A DNA stretch of 64,000 bases from Mimachlamys varia (taxonomy: Eukaryota > Mollusca > Bivalvia > Pectinida > Pectinidae), in contig OX392532.1 of NCBI GenBank assembly GCA_947623455.1, positions 46,007,058-46,071,057 on the forward strand, written 5' to 3'. The position numbers were made by a program, and so were the translations under genes. Within the stretch, counting starts at the first letter, position 1, and each line of letters starts with the position of its first letter. Shown piece after piece: positions 11,901 through 24,510 of this stretch. A model generated the notes under the pieces. The model searched no databases, was not told the origin of the DNA, and worked only from the letters and a program-made list of their open reading frames with translations.

Positions 11901-14900
11901 TATATCGCTATAATACAAAGTAGCGGGTCCAAACATTAGACAGCTACTAGATAAAGTGTGATCTATATCGCTATAATACAAAGTAGCGGGTCCAAACATT
12001 AGACCGCTACTAGATAAAGTGTGACCTATATCGCTATAATACAAAGTAGCGGGTCCAAACATTAGACAGCTACTAGATAAAGTGTGATCTATATCGCTAT
12101 AATACAAAGTAGCGGGTCCAAACATTAGACCGCTACTAGATAAAGTGTGATCTGTATCGCTATAATACAAAGTAGGGGGTCCAAACATTAGACAGCTACT
12201 AGATAAAGTGTGACCTATATCGCTATAATACAAAGTAGGGGGTCCAAACATTAGACAGCTACTAGATAAAGTGTGATCTGTATCGCTATAATACAAAGTA
12301 GGGGGTCCAAACATTAGACCGCTACTAGATAAAGAGTGATCTATATCGCTATAATACAAAGTAGGGGGTCCAAACATTAGACAGCTACTAGATAAAGTGT
12401 GACCTATATCGCTATAATACAAAGTAGCGGGTCCAAACATTAGACAGCTACTAGATAAAGTGTTATCTATAACGCTATAATACAAAGTAGGGGGTCCAAA
12501 CATTAGACAGGTACTAGATAAAGTGTGATCTATAACGCTACAATACAAAGTAGGGGGTCCAAACATTAGACAGGTACTAGATAAAGTGTGATCTATAACG
12601 CTACAATACAAAGTAGCGGGTCCAAACATTAGACCGCTACTAGATAAAGTGTGACCTATATCGCTATAATACAAAGTAGGGGGTCCAAACATTAGACAGG
12701 TACTAGATAAAGTGTGGTCTATATCGCTATAATACAAAGTAGGGGTCCAAACATTAGACCGCTACTAGATAAAGTCTGATCTATAACGCTATAATACAAA
12801 GTAGCGGGTCCAAACATTAGACAGCTACTAGATAAAGTGTGATCTATATCGCTATAATACAAAGTAGAGGGTCCAAACATTAGACAGCTACTAGATAAAG
12901 TGTGATCTATATCGCTATAATACAAAGTAGGGGGTCCAAACATTAGACAGGTACTAGATAAAGTGTGATCTATAACGCTATAATACAAAGTAGAGGGTCC
13001 AAACATTAGACAGCTACTAGATAAAGTGTGATCTATATCGCTATAATACAAAGTAGGGGGTCCAAACATTAGACATCTACTAGATAAAGTGTGATCTATA
13101 ACGCTATAATACAAAGTAGGGGGTCCAAACATTAGACAAGTACTAGATAAAGTGTGATCTATATCGCTATAATACAAAGTAGGGGGTCCAAACATTAGAC
13201 AGCTACTAGATAAAGTGTTATCTATAACGCTATAATACAAAGTAGGGGGTCCAAACATTAGACAGGTACTAGATAAAGTGTGATCTATAACGCTACAATA
13301 CAAAGTAGGGGGTCCAAACATTAGACAGCTACTAGATAAAGTCTGATCTATAACGCTATAATACAAAGTGCGGGTCCAAACATTAGACAGGTACTAGATA
13401 AAGTGTGATCTATAACGCTATAATACAAAGTAGGGGGTCCAAACATTAGACAGCTACTAGATGAAGTGTGATCTATATCGCTATAATACAAAGTGCTTGT
13501 CCAAACATTAGACAGCTACTAGATAAAGTGTGATCTATAACGCTATAATACAAAGTAGGGGGTCCAAACATCAGACAGGTACTTGATAAAGTGTGATCTA
13601 TATCGCTATAATACAAAGTGCGGGTCCAAACATTAGACAGCTACTAGATAAAGTGTGGTCTATATCGCTATAATACAAAGTAGGGGGTCCAAACATTAGA
13701 CAAGTACTAGATAAAGTGTGATCTATATCGCTATAATACAAAGTAGGGGTCCAAACATTTGACAGCTACTAGATAAAGTGTGATCTATAACGCTATAATA
13801 CAAAGTAGAGGGTCCAAACATTAGACAGGTACTAGATAAAGTGTGATCTATATCGCTATAATACAAAGTAAAGGGTCCAAACATTAGACAGGTACTAGAT
13901 GAAGTGTGATCTATATCGCTATAATACAAAGTAGGGGGTCCAAACATTAGACAGGTACTAGATAAAGTGTGATCTATATCGCCATGATACAAAGTAGGGG
14001 GTCCAAACATTAGACAGCTACTAGATAAAGTGTGATCTATATCGCTATAATACAAAGTGCGGGTCCAAACATAAGACAGCTACTAGATAAAGTGTGATCT
14101 ATAAAGCTATAATACAAAGTAGAGGGTCCAAACATTAGACAGCTACTAGATAAAGTGTGCTCTATAAAGCTATAATACAAAGTAGCGGGTCCAAACATAA
14201 GACAGCTACTAGATAAAGTGTGATCTATATCGCTATAATACAAAGTGCGGGTCCAAACATAAGACAGCTACTAGATAAAGTGTGCTCTATAAAGCTATAA
14301 TACAAAGTAGCGGGTCCAAACATAAGACAGCTACTAGATAAAGTGTGATCTATATCGCTATAATACAAAGTGCGGGTCCAAACATAAGACAGCTACTAGA
14401 TAAAGTGTGATCTATATCGCTATAATACAAAGTGCGGGTCCAAACATAAGACAGCTACTAGATAAAGTGTGCTCTATAAAGCTATAATACGAAGTAGGGG
14501 GTCCAAACATTAGACAGGTACTAGATAAAGTATGATCTATATCGCTATAATACAAAGTTGGGGGTCCAAACATTAGACAGGTACTAGATAAAGTGTGATC
14601 TATATCGCTATAATACAAAGTAGGGAGTCCAAACATTAGACAGGTACTAGATAAAGTGAGATCTATATCGCTATAATACAAAGTAAAGGGTCCAAACATT
14701 AGACAGCTACTAGATAAAGTGTGATCTATATCGCTATAATACAAAGTGCTTGTCCAAACATTAGACAGGTACTAGATAAAGTGTGATCTATATCGCTATA
14801 ATACAAAGTAGCGGGTCCAAACATTAGACAGGTACTAGATAAAGTGTGATCTATATCGCTATAATACAAAGTAGCGGGTCCAAACATTAGACAGGTACTA

Positions 14901-15319
14901 GATAAAGTGTGATCTATATCGCTATAATACAAAGTAGAGGGTCCAAACATTAGACAGCTACTAGATAAAGTGTGATCTTTATCGCTATGATACAAAGTAG
15001 GGGTCCAAACATTTGACAGCCACTAGATAAAGTGTGATCTATATCGCTATAATACAAAGTAGGGGTCCAAACATTTGACAGCTACTAGATAAAGTGTGAT
15101 CTATATCGCTTTAATACAAAGTAGGGGGTCCAAACATTTGACAGCTACTAGATAAAGAGTGATCTATATCGCTATAATACAAAGTAGGGGCTCCAAACAT
15201 TAGACAGCTACTAGATAAAGTGTGATCTATATCGCTATAATACAAAGTAGGGGGTCCAAACATTAGACAGCTACTAGATAAATGTGATCTGTATCGCTAC
15301 TAAAGAAGGGGGTCCAAAA
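8908..15319. repeat. 63-bp satellite-like array, about 102 copies
   Basis: Head-to-tail 63-bp units. Landmarks in order are TACTAGATAAAGTGTGATC, TATATCGCTATAATACAAAG, a variable GTAGGGGG/GTAGCGGG/GTAGGGG junction, then GGTCCAAACATTAGACAG. The minus strand reads as a 21-residue peptide repeat (LYYSDIDHTLSSSCLMFGP plus two variable residues), open for up to 383 codons at 11586-12737. It is repeatedly broken where the G-run loses one base (62-bp units), always giving the same aberrant ending LLCIIAI and a stop. Recurrent frame breaks at one hotspot argue against translation. Alternating variant pairs show a 126-bp dimer period around 11870-12120, and a distinct subfamily with CATAAGAC lies at about 14056-14480. 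Edges are mildly degenerate. Confidence 0.98.
14056..14480. repeat. CATAAGAC dimer subfamily within 63-bp array
   Basis: These copies carry CATAAGAC where the rest of the array has CATTAGAC. They alternate between units with CTCTATAAAGCTATA and units with GATCTATATCGCTATA, joined by AAGTGCGGGTCC. The alternation makes a dimer of about 125 bp that is repeated locally, consistent with recent amplification of a two-unit block. Confidence 0.7.
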
Positions 15320-15450
15320 ATGCATTAGAACAATAGCTTCAAGATATGTAACACAATTCATATCTAGTTTCGATTTATCTCTCATTGAGCCCCTTTTTGG
15401 ACTGACAAAACAAAAATATAATTGCTACCAGACGACAATTTTCGAATTGA
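15320..15450. other. Short unique spacer
   Basis: About 130 bp of non-repetitive AT-rich sequence separates the 63-bp array from the 10-bp array. Its left end has a degraded fragment of the 63-bp unit (GGGGGTCCAAAAA near 15310). Confidence 0.6.
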
Positions 15451-16510
15451 CTGTAATGACTGTTAATGACTGTTATTGACTGTTAATGGCTGCTATTGAC
15501 TGTAAAAGACTGTCATTTACTGTTAATAACTGTCATTTACTGTTAATGACTGTTAATGACTGTTAAAGACTGTTAATGACTGTTATTGACTGTTAGTGAC
15601 TGTTAATGACTGTTTATGACTGCTATTGACTGTTAATGACTGTTAATGACTGATATTGACTGTTATTGACTGTTATTGACTGTTATTGACTGTTATTGAC
15701 TGTTAATGACTGCTATTGACTGTTAATGACTGTTATTGACTGTTAGTGACTGTTAATGACTGTTTATGACTGCTATTGACTGTTAATGACTGTTAATGAC
15801 TGATATTGACTGTTATTGACTGTTATTGACTGTTAATGACTGTTAATGACTGCTATTGACTGTTAATGACTGATATTGACTGTTATTGACTGATATTGAC
15901 TGTTATTGACTGTTATTGACTGTTAGTGACTGTTAATGACTGTTTATGACTGCTATTGACTGTTAATGACTGTTAATGACTGATATTGACTGTTATTGAC
16001 TGTTATTGACTGTTATTGACTGTTATTGACTGTTAATGACTGCTATTGACTGTTAATGACTGTTATTGACTGTTAGTGACTGTTAATGACTGTTTATGAC
16101 TGCTATTGACTGTTAATGACTGTTAATGACTGATATTGACTGTTATTGACTGTTATTGACTGTTAATGACTGTTAATGACTGCTATTGACTGTTAATGAC
16201 TGTTAATGACTGATATTGACTGTTATTGACTGTTATTGACTGTTAATGACTGTTAATGACTGCTATTGACTGTTAATGACTGATATTGACTGTTATTGAC
16301 TGATATTGACTGTTATTGACTGTTATTGACTGATATTGACTGTTATTGACTGTTAATGACTGTTAATGACTGCTATTGACTGTTAATGACTGATATTGAC
16401 TGTTATTGACTGTTATTGACTGTTATTGACTGTTATTGACTGATATTGACTGTTATTGACTGTTAATGACTGATATTGACTGTTATTGACTGTTAATGAC
16501 TGCTATTGCT
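15451..16510. repeat. 10-bp array of TGACTGTTAA-type units, about 105 copies
   Basis: Every unit is exactly 10 bp and ends in TGAC. There are six common types: TGTTAATGAC, TGTTATTGAC, TGCTATTGAC, TGATATTGAC, TGTTAGTGAC and TGTTTATGAC. The first dozen units are the most divergent. There are no indels from about 15541 to 16500. The order of unit types is not random; it forms a 330-bp higher-order period (separate entry). Confidence 0.98.
15591..16250. repeat. 330-bp higher-order repeat in 10-bp array
   Basis: The rare type TGTTAGTGAC occurs only at 15591, 15741, 15921 and 16071, giving spacings of 150, 180 and 150 bp and a 330-bp period. The block from 15591 (33 units) is followed from 15921 by a copy identical in unit order for 28 units, to 16200. 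After that an eight-unit segment has been inserted, duplicating the local order, before the original order resumes. Confidence 0.9.
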
Positions 16511-17289
16511 ATTTCTGAAGAGAAATCATATAAACCTTAACGGAAAGAAGTGAAAAGAAGAGAAAGATCCAAATTTTAACAACAAGCGAAGCTCTGTGGG
16601 CGCCAAGATGTAAAAGGTTTTATTATAATTGTTACAGATGAAGAAGATGACCACTATGGGTTAGAGTATCACTCAGTATTCAAGTGTCTCAATAAAGTAA
16701 GCTCAGTATTCTAGTGTCTCAATAAAGTAAGCTCCGTATTCAAGTGTCTTAATAAAGTAAGTTCAGTATTCTAGTGTCTCAATAAAGATGAGTTTGAACT
16801 GGTTCGTTACCAACCTTACTAGTGACTGCTGGGTAACTTTTATTGTGTACTACATATGTAGGTATGTTTGATGTCTAAACTGATGTTTAACTCCGAAGAT
16901 ACTGATAGTTTACCGTTGTGGTACAGGGCCAGCGACGTCATAGATCCTGCGCTGTACCCAGTGACCGAGGCACTTGCTCTGTTCACCGAGAAATGAAATG
17001 CCAGATCTTTAAGAAAAAAAGTCATTTAATTAGCATCAATTACCTAGTTGATGTTTTCAGCAAATATTTTGTGGGTATCTTTTCTGGCGTAAGATTTTGC
17101 GTTCGTCGAGCGGACCAGCAGGGGGGCACGCACGTGCAGGTTACGGGATACATATAATCGGCGGACTAATTGTAGAACTAGGGCAGAATGAAGGATACAA
17201 GATACGATAATATAGTGACTTCAAAAACAATGCGGAGAGCTATGGCTCTAGACACACAGTATTAAATCACAACAGAATAATACATTAAA
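16511..17289. other. Mostly unique spacer, no supported gene
   Basis: Sequence between the 10-bp and 42-bp arrays, containing the four-copy 30-bp repeat at 16672-16791. Overlapping opposite-strand frames of 61 codons (16840-17025) and 79 codons (16918-17157) show no domain I recognise, and neither is called. Confidence 0.6.
16672..16791. repeat. 30-bp tandem repeat, 4 copies, 60-bp dimer pattern
   Basis: Four 30-bp units contain CAGTATTC, AGTGTCTCAATAAAG and TAAG. Units 1 and 3 have TTCAAGTG while 2 and 4 have TTCTAGTG, so the array probably grew by doubling a two-unit block. Each unit contains AATAAA, but there is no gene upstream to make this a polyadenylation signal. Confidence 0.9.
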
Positions 17290-19419
17290 GGTCATAGACG
17301 AAAACGTAGGGATATATCACTGGCTATACACTAGCTATAGACAAGATGGAGGGATATATCACTGTATATACACTAGCTATAGACAAGATGGAGGGATATA
17401 TCACTGGATATACACTAGCTATAGACAAGATGGGGGATATATCACTGTATATACACTAGCTATAGACAAGATGGAGGGATATATCACTGGATATACACTA
17501 GCTATAGACAAGATGGGGGATATATCACTGGATATACACTAGCTATAGACAAGATGGAGGGATATATCACTGGATATACACTAGCTATAGACAAGATGGG
17601 GGATATATCACTGGATATACACTGGCTATAGACAAGATGGAGGGATATATCACTGGCTATACACTAGCTATAGACAAGATGGAGGGATATATCACTGGAT
17701 ATACACAAGCTATAGACAAGATGGAGGGATATATCACTGTATATACACTAGCTATAGACAAGATGGAGGGATATATCACTGGATATACACTAGCTATAGA
17801 AAAGATGGAGGGATATATCACTGGTAATACACTAGCTATAGACAAGATGGAGGGATATATCACTGTATATACACTAGCTATAGACAAGATGGAGGGATAT
17901 ATCACTGGATATACACTAGCTATAGACATGATGGGGGATATATCACTGTATATACACTAGCTATAGACAAGATGGAGGGATATATCACTGTATATACACT
18001 AGCTATAGACAAGATGGAGGGATATATCACTGGCTATACACTAGCTATAGACAAGATGGAGGGATATATCACTGTATATACACTAGCTATAGACAAGATG
18101 GAGGGATATATCACTGGATATACACTAGCTATAGACAAGATGGAGGGATATATCACTGGATATACACTAGCTATAGAAAAGATGGAGGGATATATCACTG
18201 GTAATACACTAGCTATAGATAAGATGGAGGGATATATCACTGGATATACACTAGCTATAGACAAGATGGAGGGATATATCATTGGATATACACTAGCTAT
18301 AGACAAGATGGAGGGATATATCACTGGTAATACACTAGCTATAGACAAGATGGAGGGATATATCATTGGATATACACTGGCTATAGACAAGATGGAGGGA
18401 TATATCATTGGATATACACTAGCTATAGACAAGATGGAGGGATATATCACTGGATATACACTGGCTATAGACAAGATGGAGGGATATATCACTGGATATA
18501 CACTAGCTATAGACAAGATGGAGGGATATATCACTGGATATACACTAGCTATAGACATGATGGGGGATATATCACTGTATATACACTAGCTATAGACATG
18601 ATGGGGGATATATCACTGGATATACACTAGCTATAGACAAGATGGAGGATATATCACTGGTTATACACTAGCTATAGACAAGATGGGGGATATATCATTG
18701 GATATACACTAGCTATAGACAAGATGGGGGATATATCACTGGATATACACTAGCTATAGACATGATGGGGGATATATCACTGTATATACACTGGCTATAG
18801 ACAAGATGGAGGGATATATCACTGTATATACACTAGCTATAGACAAGATGGGGGATATATCACTGGATATACACTAGCTATAGACAAGATGGAGGGATAT
18901 ATCACTGTATATACACTAGCTATAGACAAGATGGGGGATATATCACTGGATATACACTAGCTATAGACATGATGGGGGATATATCACTGTATATACACTA
19001 GCTATAGACAAGATGGAGGGATATATCACTGGATATACACTAGCTATAGACAAGATGGAGGGATATATCACTGGCTATACACTAGCTATAGACATGATGG
19101 AGGTATATATCACTGTATATACACTAGCTATAGACAAGATGGAGGGATATATCATTGGATATACACTAGCTATAGACAAGATGGAGGGATATATCACTGT
19201 ATATACACTGGCTATAGACAAGATGGAGGGATATATCACTGGATATACACTAGCTATAGACAAGATGGAGGGATATATCACTGGTAATACACTAGCTATA
19301 GACAAGATGGAGGGATATATCACTGGATATACACTAGCTATAGACAAGATGGAGGGATATATCACTGGTAATACACTAGCTATAGACAAGATGGGGGATA
19401 TATCACTGTATATACACTA

Positions 19420-20140
19420 GCTATAGACATGATGGAGGGATATATCATTGGATATACACTAGCTATAGACAAGATGGAGGGATATATCACTGGATATACA
19501 CTAGCTATAGACAAGATGAGGGATATATCACTGGTAATACACTATCTATAAACATGATGGGGGATATATCACTGGATATACACTAGCTATAGACATGAAT
19601 GGGGATATATCACTGTATATACACTAGCTATAGACAAGATGGGGGATATATCATTGGATATACACTAGCTATAGACAAGATGGGGGATATATCACTGGAT
19701 ATACACTAGCTATAGACAAGATGGAGGGATATATCACTGGCTATACACTAGCTATAGACAAGATGGGGGATATATCACTGTATATACACTAGCTATAGAC
19801 AAGATGGAGGGATATATCACTGGATATACACTAGCTATAGACAAGATGGAGGGATATATCACTGGATATACACTAGCTATAGACAAGATGGGGGATATAT
19901 CACTGTATATACACTAGCTATAGACAAGATGGAGGGATATATCATTGGATATACACTTGCTATAGACAAGATGGAGGGATATATCACTGGTAATACACTA
20001 GCTATAGACAAGATGGAGGGATATATCACTGGATATACACTAGCTATAGACATGATGGGGGATATATCACTGGATATACACTAGCTATAGACAAGATGGA
20101 GGGATATATCACTGGCTATACACTAGCTATAGACAAGATG
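19420..20140. repeat. Higher-order block, copy 1 (42-bp array)
   Basis: Marked by GATGAGGGATATATC at 19515 followed by a unit with CACTATCTATAAACATG and one with CATGAATGGGG. The same series recurs 1,081 bp downstream with only a few substitutions, such as CACTTGC here against CACTAGC there. Confidence 0.85.
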
Positions 20141-20500
20141 GAGGGATATATCACTGGATATACACTGGCTATAGACAAGATGGAGGGATATATCACTGGA
20201 TATACACTAGCTATAGACAAGATGGAGGGATATATCACTGGTAATACACTAGCTATAGACAAGATGGAGGGATATATCACTGGATATACACTAGCTATAG
20301 ACATGATGGAGGGATATATCACTGGCTATACACTAGCTATAGACATGATGGGGGATATATCACTGGATATACACTAGCTATAGACAAGATGGAGGATATA
20401 TCACTGGATATACACTAGCTATAGACAAGATGGAGGGATATATCACTGGTAATACACTAGCTATAGACAAGATGGGGGATATATCACTGGATATACACTA

Positions 20501-21221
20501 GCTATAGACATGATGGAGGGATATATCATTGGATATACACTAGCTATAGACAAGATGGAGGGATATATCACTGGATATACACTAGCTATAGACAAGATGA
20601 GGGATATATCACTGGTAATACACTATCTATAAACATGATGGGGGATATATCACTGGATATACACTAGCTATAGACATGAATGGGGATATATCACTGTATA
20701 TACACTAGCTATAGACAAGATGGGGGATATATCATTGGATATACACTAGCTATAGACAAGATGGGGGATATATCACTGGATATACACTAGCTATAGACAA
20801 GATGGAGGGATATATCACTGGCTATACACTAGCTATAGACAAGATGGGGGATATATCACTGTATATACACTAGTTATAGACAAGATGGAGGGATATATCA
20901 CTGGATATACACTAGCTATAGACAAGATGGAGGGATATATCACTGGATATACACTAGCTATAGACAAGATGGGGGATATATCACTGTATATACACTAGCT
21001 ATAGACAAGATGGAGGGATATATCATTGGATATACACTAGCTATAGACAAGATGGAGGGATATATCACTGGTAATACACTAGCTATAGACAAGATGGAGG
21101 GATATATCACTGGATATACACTAGCTATAGACATGATGGGGGATATATCACTGGATATACACTAGCTATAGACAAGATGGAGGGATATATCACTGGCTAT
21201 ACACTAGCTATAGACAAGATG
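20501..21221. repeat. Higher-order block, copy 2 (42-bp array)
   Basis: The GATGAGG marker is at 20596. The unit order matches copy 1 base for base for about 720 bp, apart from isolated substitutions such as TAGTTATAG near 20871. The match ends at a truncated unit of about 30 bp near 21212-21240, a likely deletion point. Confidence 0.85.
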
Positions 21222-23919
21222 GAGGGATATACACTGGCTATAGACAAGATGGAGGGATATATCACTGGATATACACTAGCTATAGACAAGATGGAGGGAT
21301 ATATCACTGGATATACACTAGCTATAGACAAGATGGAGGGATATATCACTGGCTATACACTAGCTATAGACAAGATGGAGGGATATATCACTGGATATAC
21401 ACAAGCTATAGACAAGATGGAGGGATATATCACTGGATATACACTAGCTATAGACAAGATGGAGGGATATATCACTGGTAATACACTAGCTATAGACAAG
21501 ATGGAGGGATATATCACTGGATATACACTGGCTATAGACAAGATGGAGGGATATATCACTGGATATACACTAGCTATAGACAAGATGGGGGATATATCAT
21601 TGGATATACACTAGCTATAGACAAGATGGAGGGATATATCACTGTATATACACTAGCTATAGACATGATGGGGGATATATCACTGTATATACACTAGCTA
21701 TAGACAAGATGGAGGGATATATCACTGGATATACACTAGCTATAGACAAGATGGAGGGATATATCACTGGTAATACACTAGCTATAGACAAGATGGAGGG
21801 ATATATCACTGGATATACACTAGCTATAGACATGATGGAGGGATATATCACTGGCTATACACTAGCTATAGACAAGATGGAGGGATATATCACTGTATAT
21901 ACACTAGCTATAGACAAGATGGAGGGATATATCACTGGCTATACACTAGCTATAGACAAGATGGAGGGATATATCACTGGATATACACTAGCTATAGACA
22001 AGATGGAGGGATATATCACTGGATATACACTAGCTATAGACATGATGGGGGATATATCACTGTATATACACTAGCTATAGACATGATGGGGGATATATCA
22101 CTGGATATACACTAGCTATAGACAAGATGGAGGATATATCACTGGCTATACACTAGCTATAGACAAGATGGGGGATATATCATTGGATATACACTAGCTA
22201 TAGACAAGATGGGGGATATATCACTGGATATACACTAGCTATAGACATGATGGGGGATATATCACTGTATATACACTGGCTATAGACAAGATGGAGGGAT
22301 ATATCACTGTATATACACTACCTATAGACAAGATGGGGGATATATCACTGGATATACACTAGCTATAGACAAGATGGGGGGATATATCACTGGATATACA
22401 CTAGCTATAGACAAGATGGAGGGATATATCACTGTATATACACTAGCTATAGACAAGATGGGGGATATATCACTGGATATACACTAGCTATAGACAAGAT
22501 GGAGGGATATATCACTGGCTATACACTAGCTATAGACATGATGGAGGGATATATCACTGTATATACACTAGCTATAGACAAGATGGAGGGATATATCATT
22601 GGATATACACTAGCTATAGACAAGATGGAGGGATATATCACTGTATATACACTGGCTATAGACAAGATGGAGGGATATATCACTGGATATACACTAGCTA
22701 TAGACAAGATGGAGGGATATATCACTGGTAATACACTAGCTATAGACAAGATGGAGGGATATATCACTGGATATACACTAGCTATAGACAATATGGAGGG
22801 GTATATCACTGGTAATACACTAGCTATAGACAAGATGGGGGATATATCACTGTATATACACTAGCTATAGACATGATGGAGGGATATATCATTGGATATA
22901 CACTAGCTATAGACAAGATGGAGGGATATATCACTGGATATACACTAGCTATAGACAAGATGGAGGGATATATCACTGGATATACACTAGCTATAGACAA
23001 GATGGAGGGATATATCACTGGCTATACACTAGCTATAGACAAGATGGAGGGATATATCACTGGATATACACTAGCTATAGACATGATGGGGGATATATCA
23101 CTGGATATACACTAGCTATAGACATGATGGGGGATATATCACTGTATATACACTAGCTATAGACATGATGGGGGATATATCACTGGATATACACTAGCTA
23201 TAGACAAGATGGAGGATATATCACTGGCTATACACTAGCTATAGACAAGATGGGGGATATATCATTGGATATACACTAGCTATAAACAAGATGGGGGATA
23301 TATCACTGGATATACACTAGCTATAGACATGATGGGGGATATATCACTGTATATACACTGGCTATAGACAAGATGGAGGGATATATCACTGTATATACAC
23401 TAGCTATAGACAAGATGGGGGATATATCACTGTATATACACTAGCTATAGACAAGATGGGGGGATATATCACTGGATATACACTAGCTATAGACAAGATG
23501 GAGGGATATATCACTGTATATACACTAGCTATAGACAAGATGGGGGATATATCACTGGATATACACTAGCTATAGACATGATGGGGGATATATCACTGTA
23601 TATACACTAGCTATAGACAAGATGGAGGGATATATCACTGGATATACACTAGCTATAGACAAGATGGAGGGATATATCACTGGCTATACACTAGCTATAG
23701 ACATGATGGAGGTATATATCACTGTATATACACTAGCTATAGACAAGATGGAGGGATATATCACTGGTAATACACTAGCTATAGACAAGATGGAGGGATA
23801 TATCACTGGATATACACTAGCTATAGACAAGATGGAGGGATATATCACTGGTAATACACTAGCTATAGACAAGATGGGAGATATATCACTGTATATACAC
23901 TAGCTATAGACATGATGGA

Positions 23920-24510
23920 GGGATATATCATTGGATATACACTAGCTATAGACAAGATGGAGGGATATATCACTGGATATACACTAGCTATAGACAAGAT
24001 GAGGGATATATCACTGGTAATACACTATCTATAAACATGATGGGGGATATATCACTGGATATACACTAGCTATAGACATGAATGGGGATATATCACTGTA
24101 TATACACTAGCTATAGACAAGATGGGGGATATATCATTGGATATACACTAGCTATAGACAAGATGGGGGATATATCACTGGATATACACTAGCTATAGAC
24201 AAGATGGAGGGATATATCACTGGCTATACACTAGCTATAGACAAGATGGGGGATATATCACTGTATATACACTAGCTATAGACAAGATGGAGGGATATAT
24301 CACTGGATATACACTAGCTATAGACAAGATGGAGGGATATATCACTGGATATACACTAGCTATAGACAAGATGGGGGATATATCACTGTATATACACTAG
24401 CTATAGACAAGATGGAGGGATATATCATTGGATATACACTAGCTATAGACAAGATGGAGGGATATATCACTGGTAATACACTAGCTATAGACAAGATGGA
24501 GGGATATATC
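23920..24510. repeat. Higher-order block, copy 3 (42-bp array)
   Basis: The GATGAGG marker is at 23998, exactly 3,402 bp (81 x 42) after the copy-2 marker. The following units keep the same variant order, including CACTATCTATAAACATG and CATGAATGGGG, for about 500 bp. A fourth, more diverged occurrence of the marker lies at 25870. Confidence 0.8.

Noticed and set aside
11586..12737. 383-codon minus-strand open frame in the 63-bp array
   Set aside because: It ends and restarts wherever the G-run loses one base, always with the same LLCIIAI ending. Nothing outside the repeat is included.
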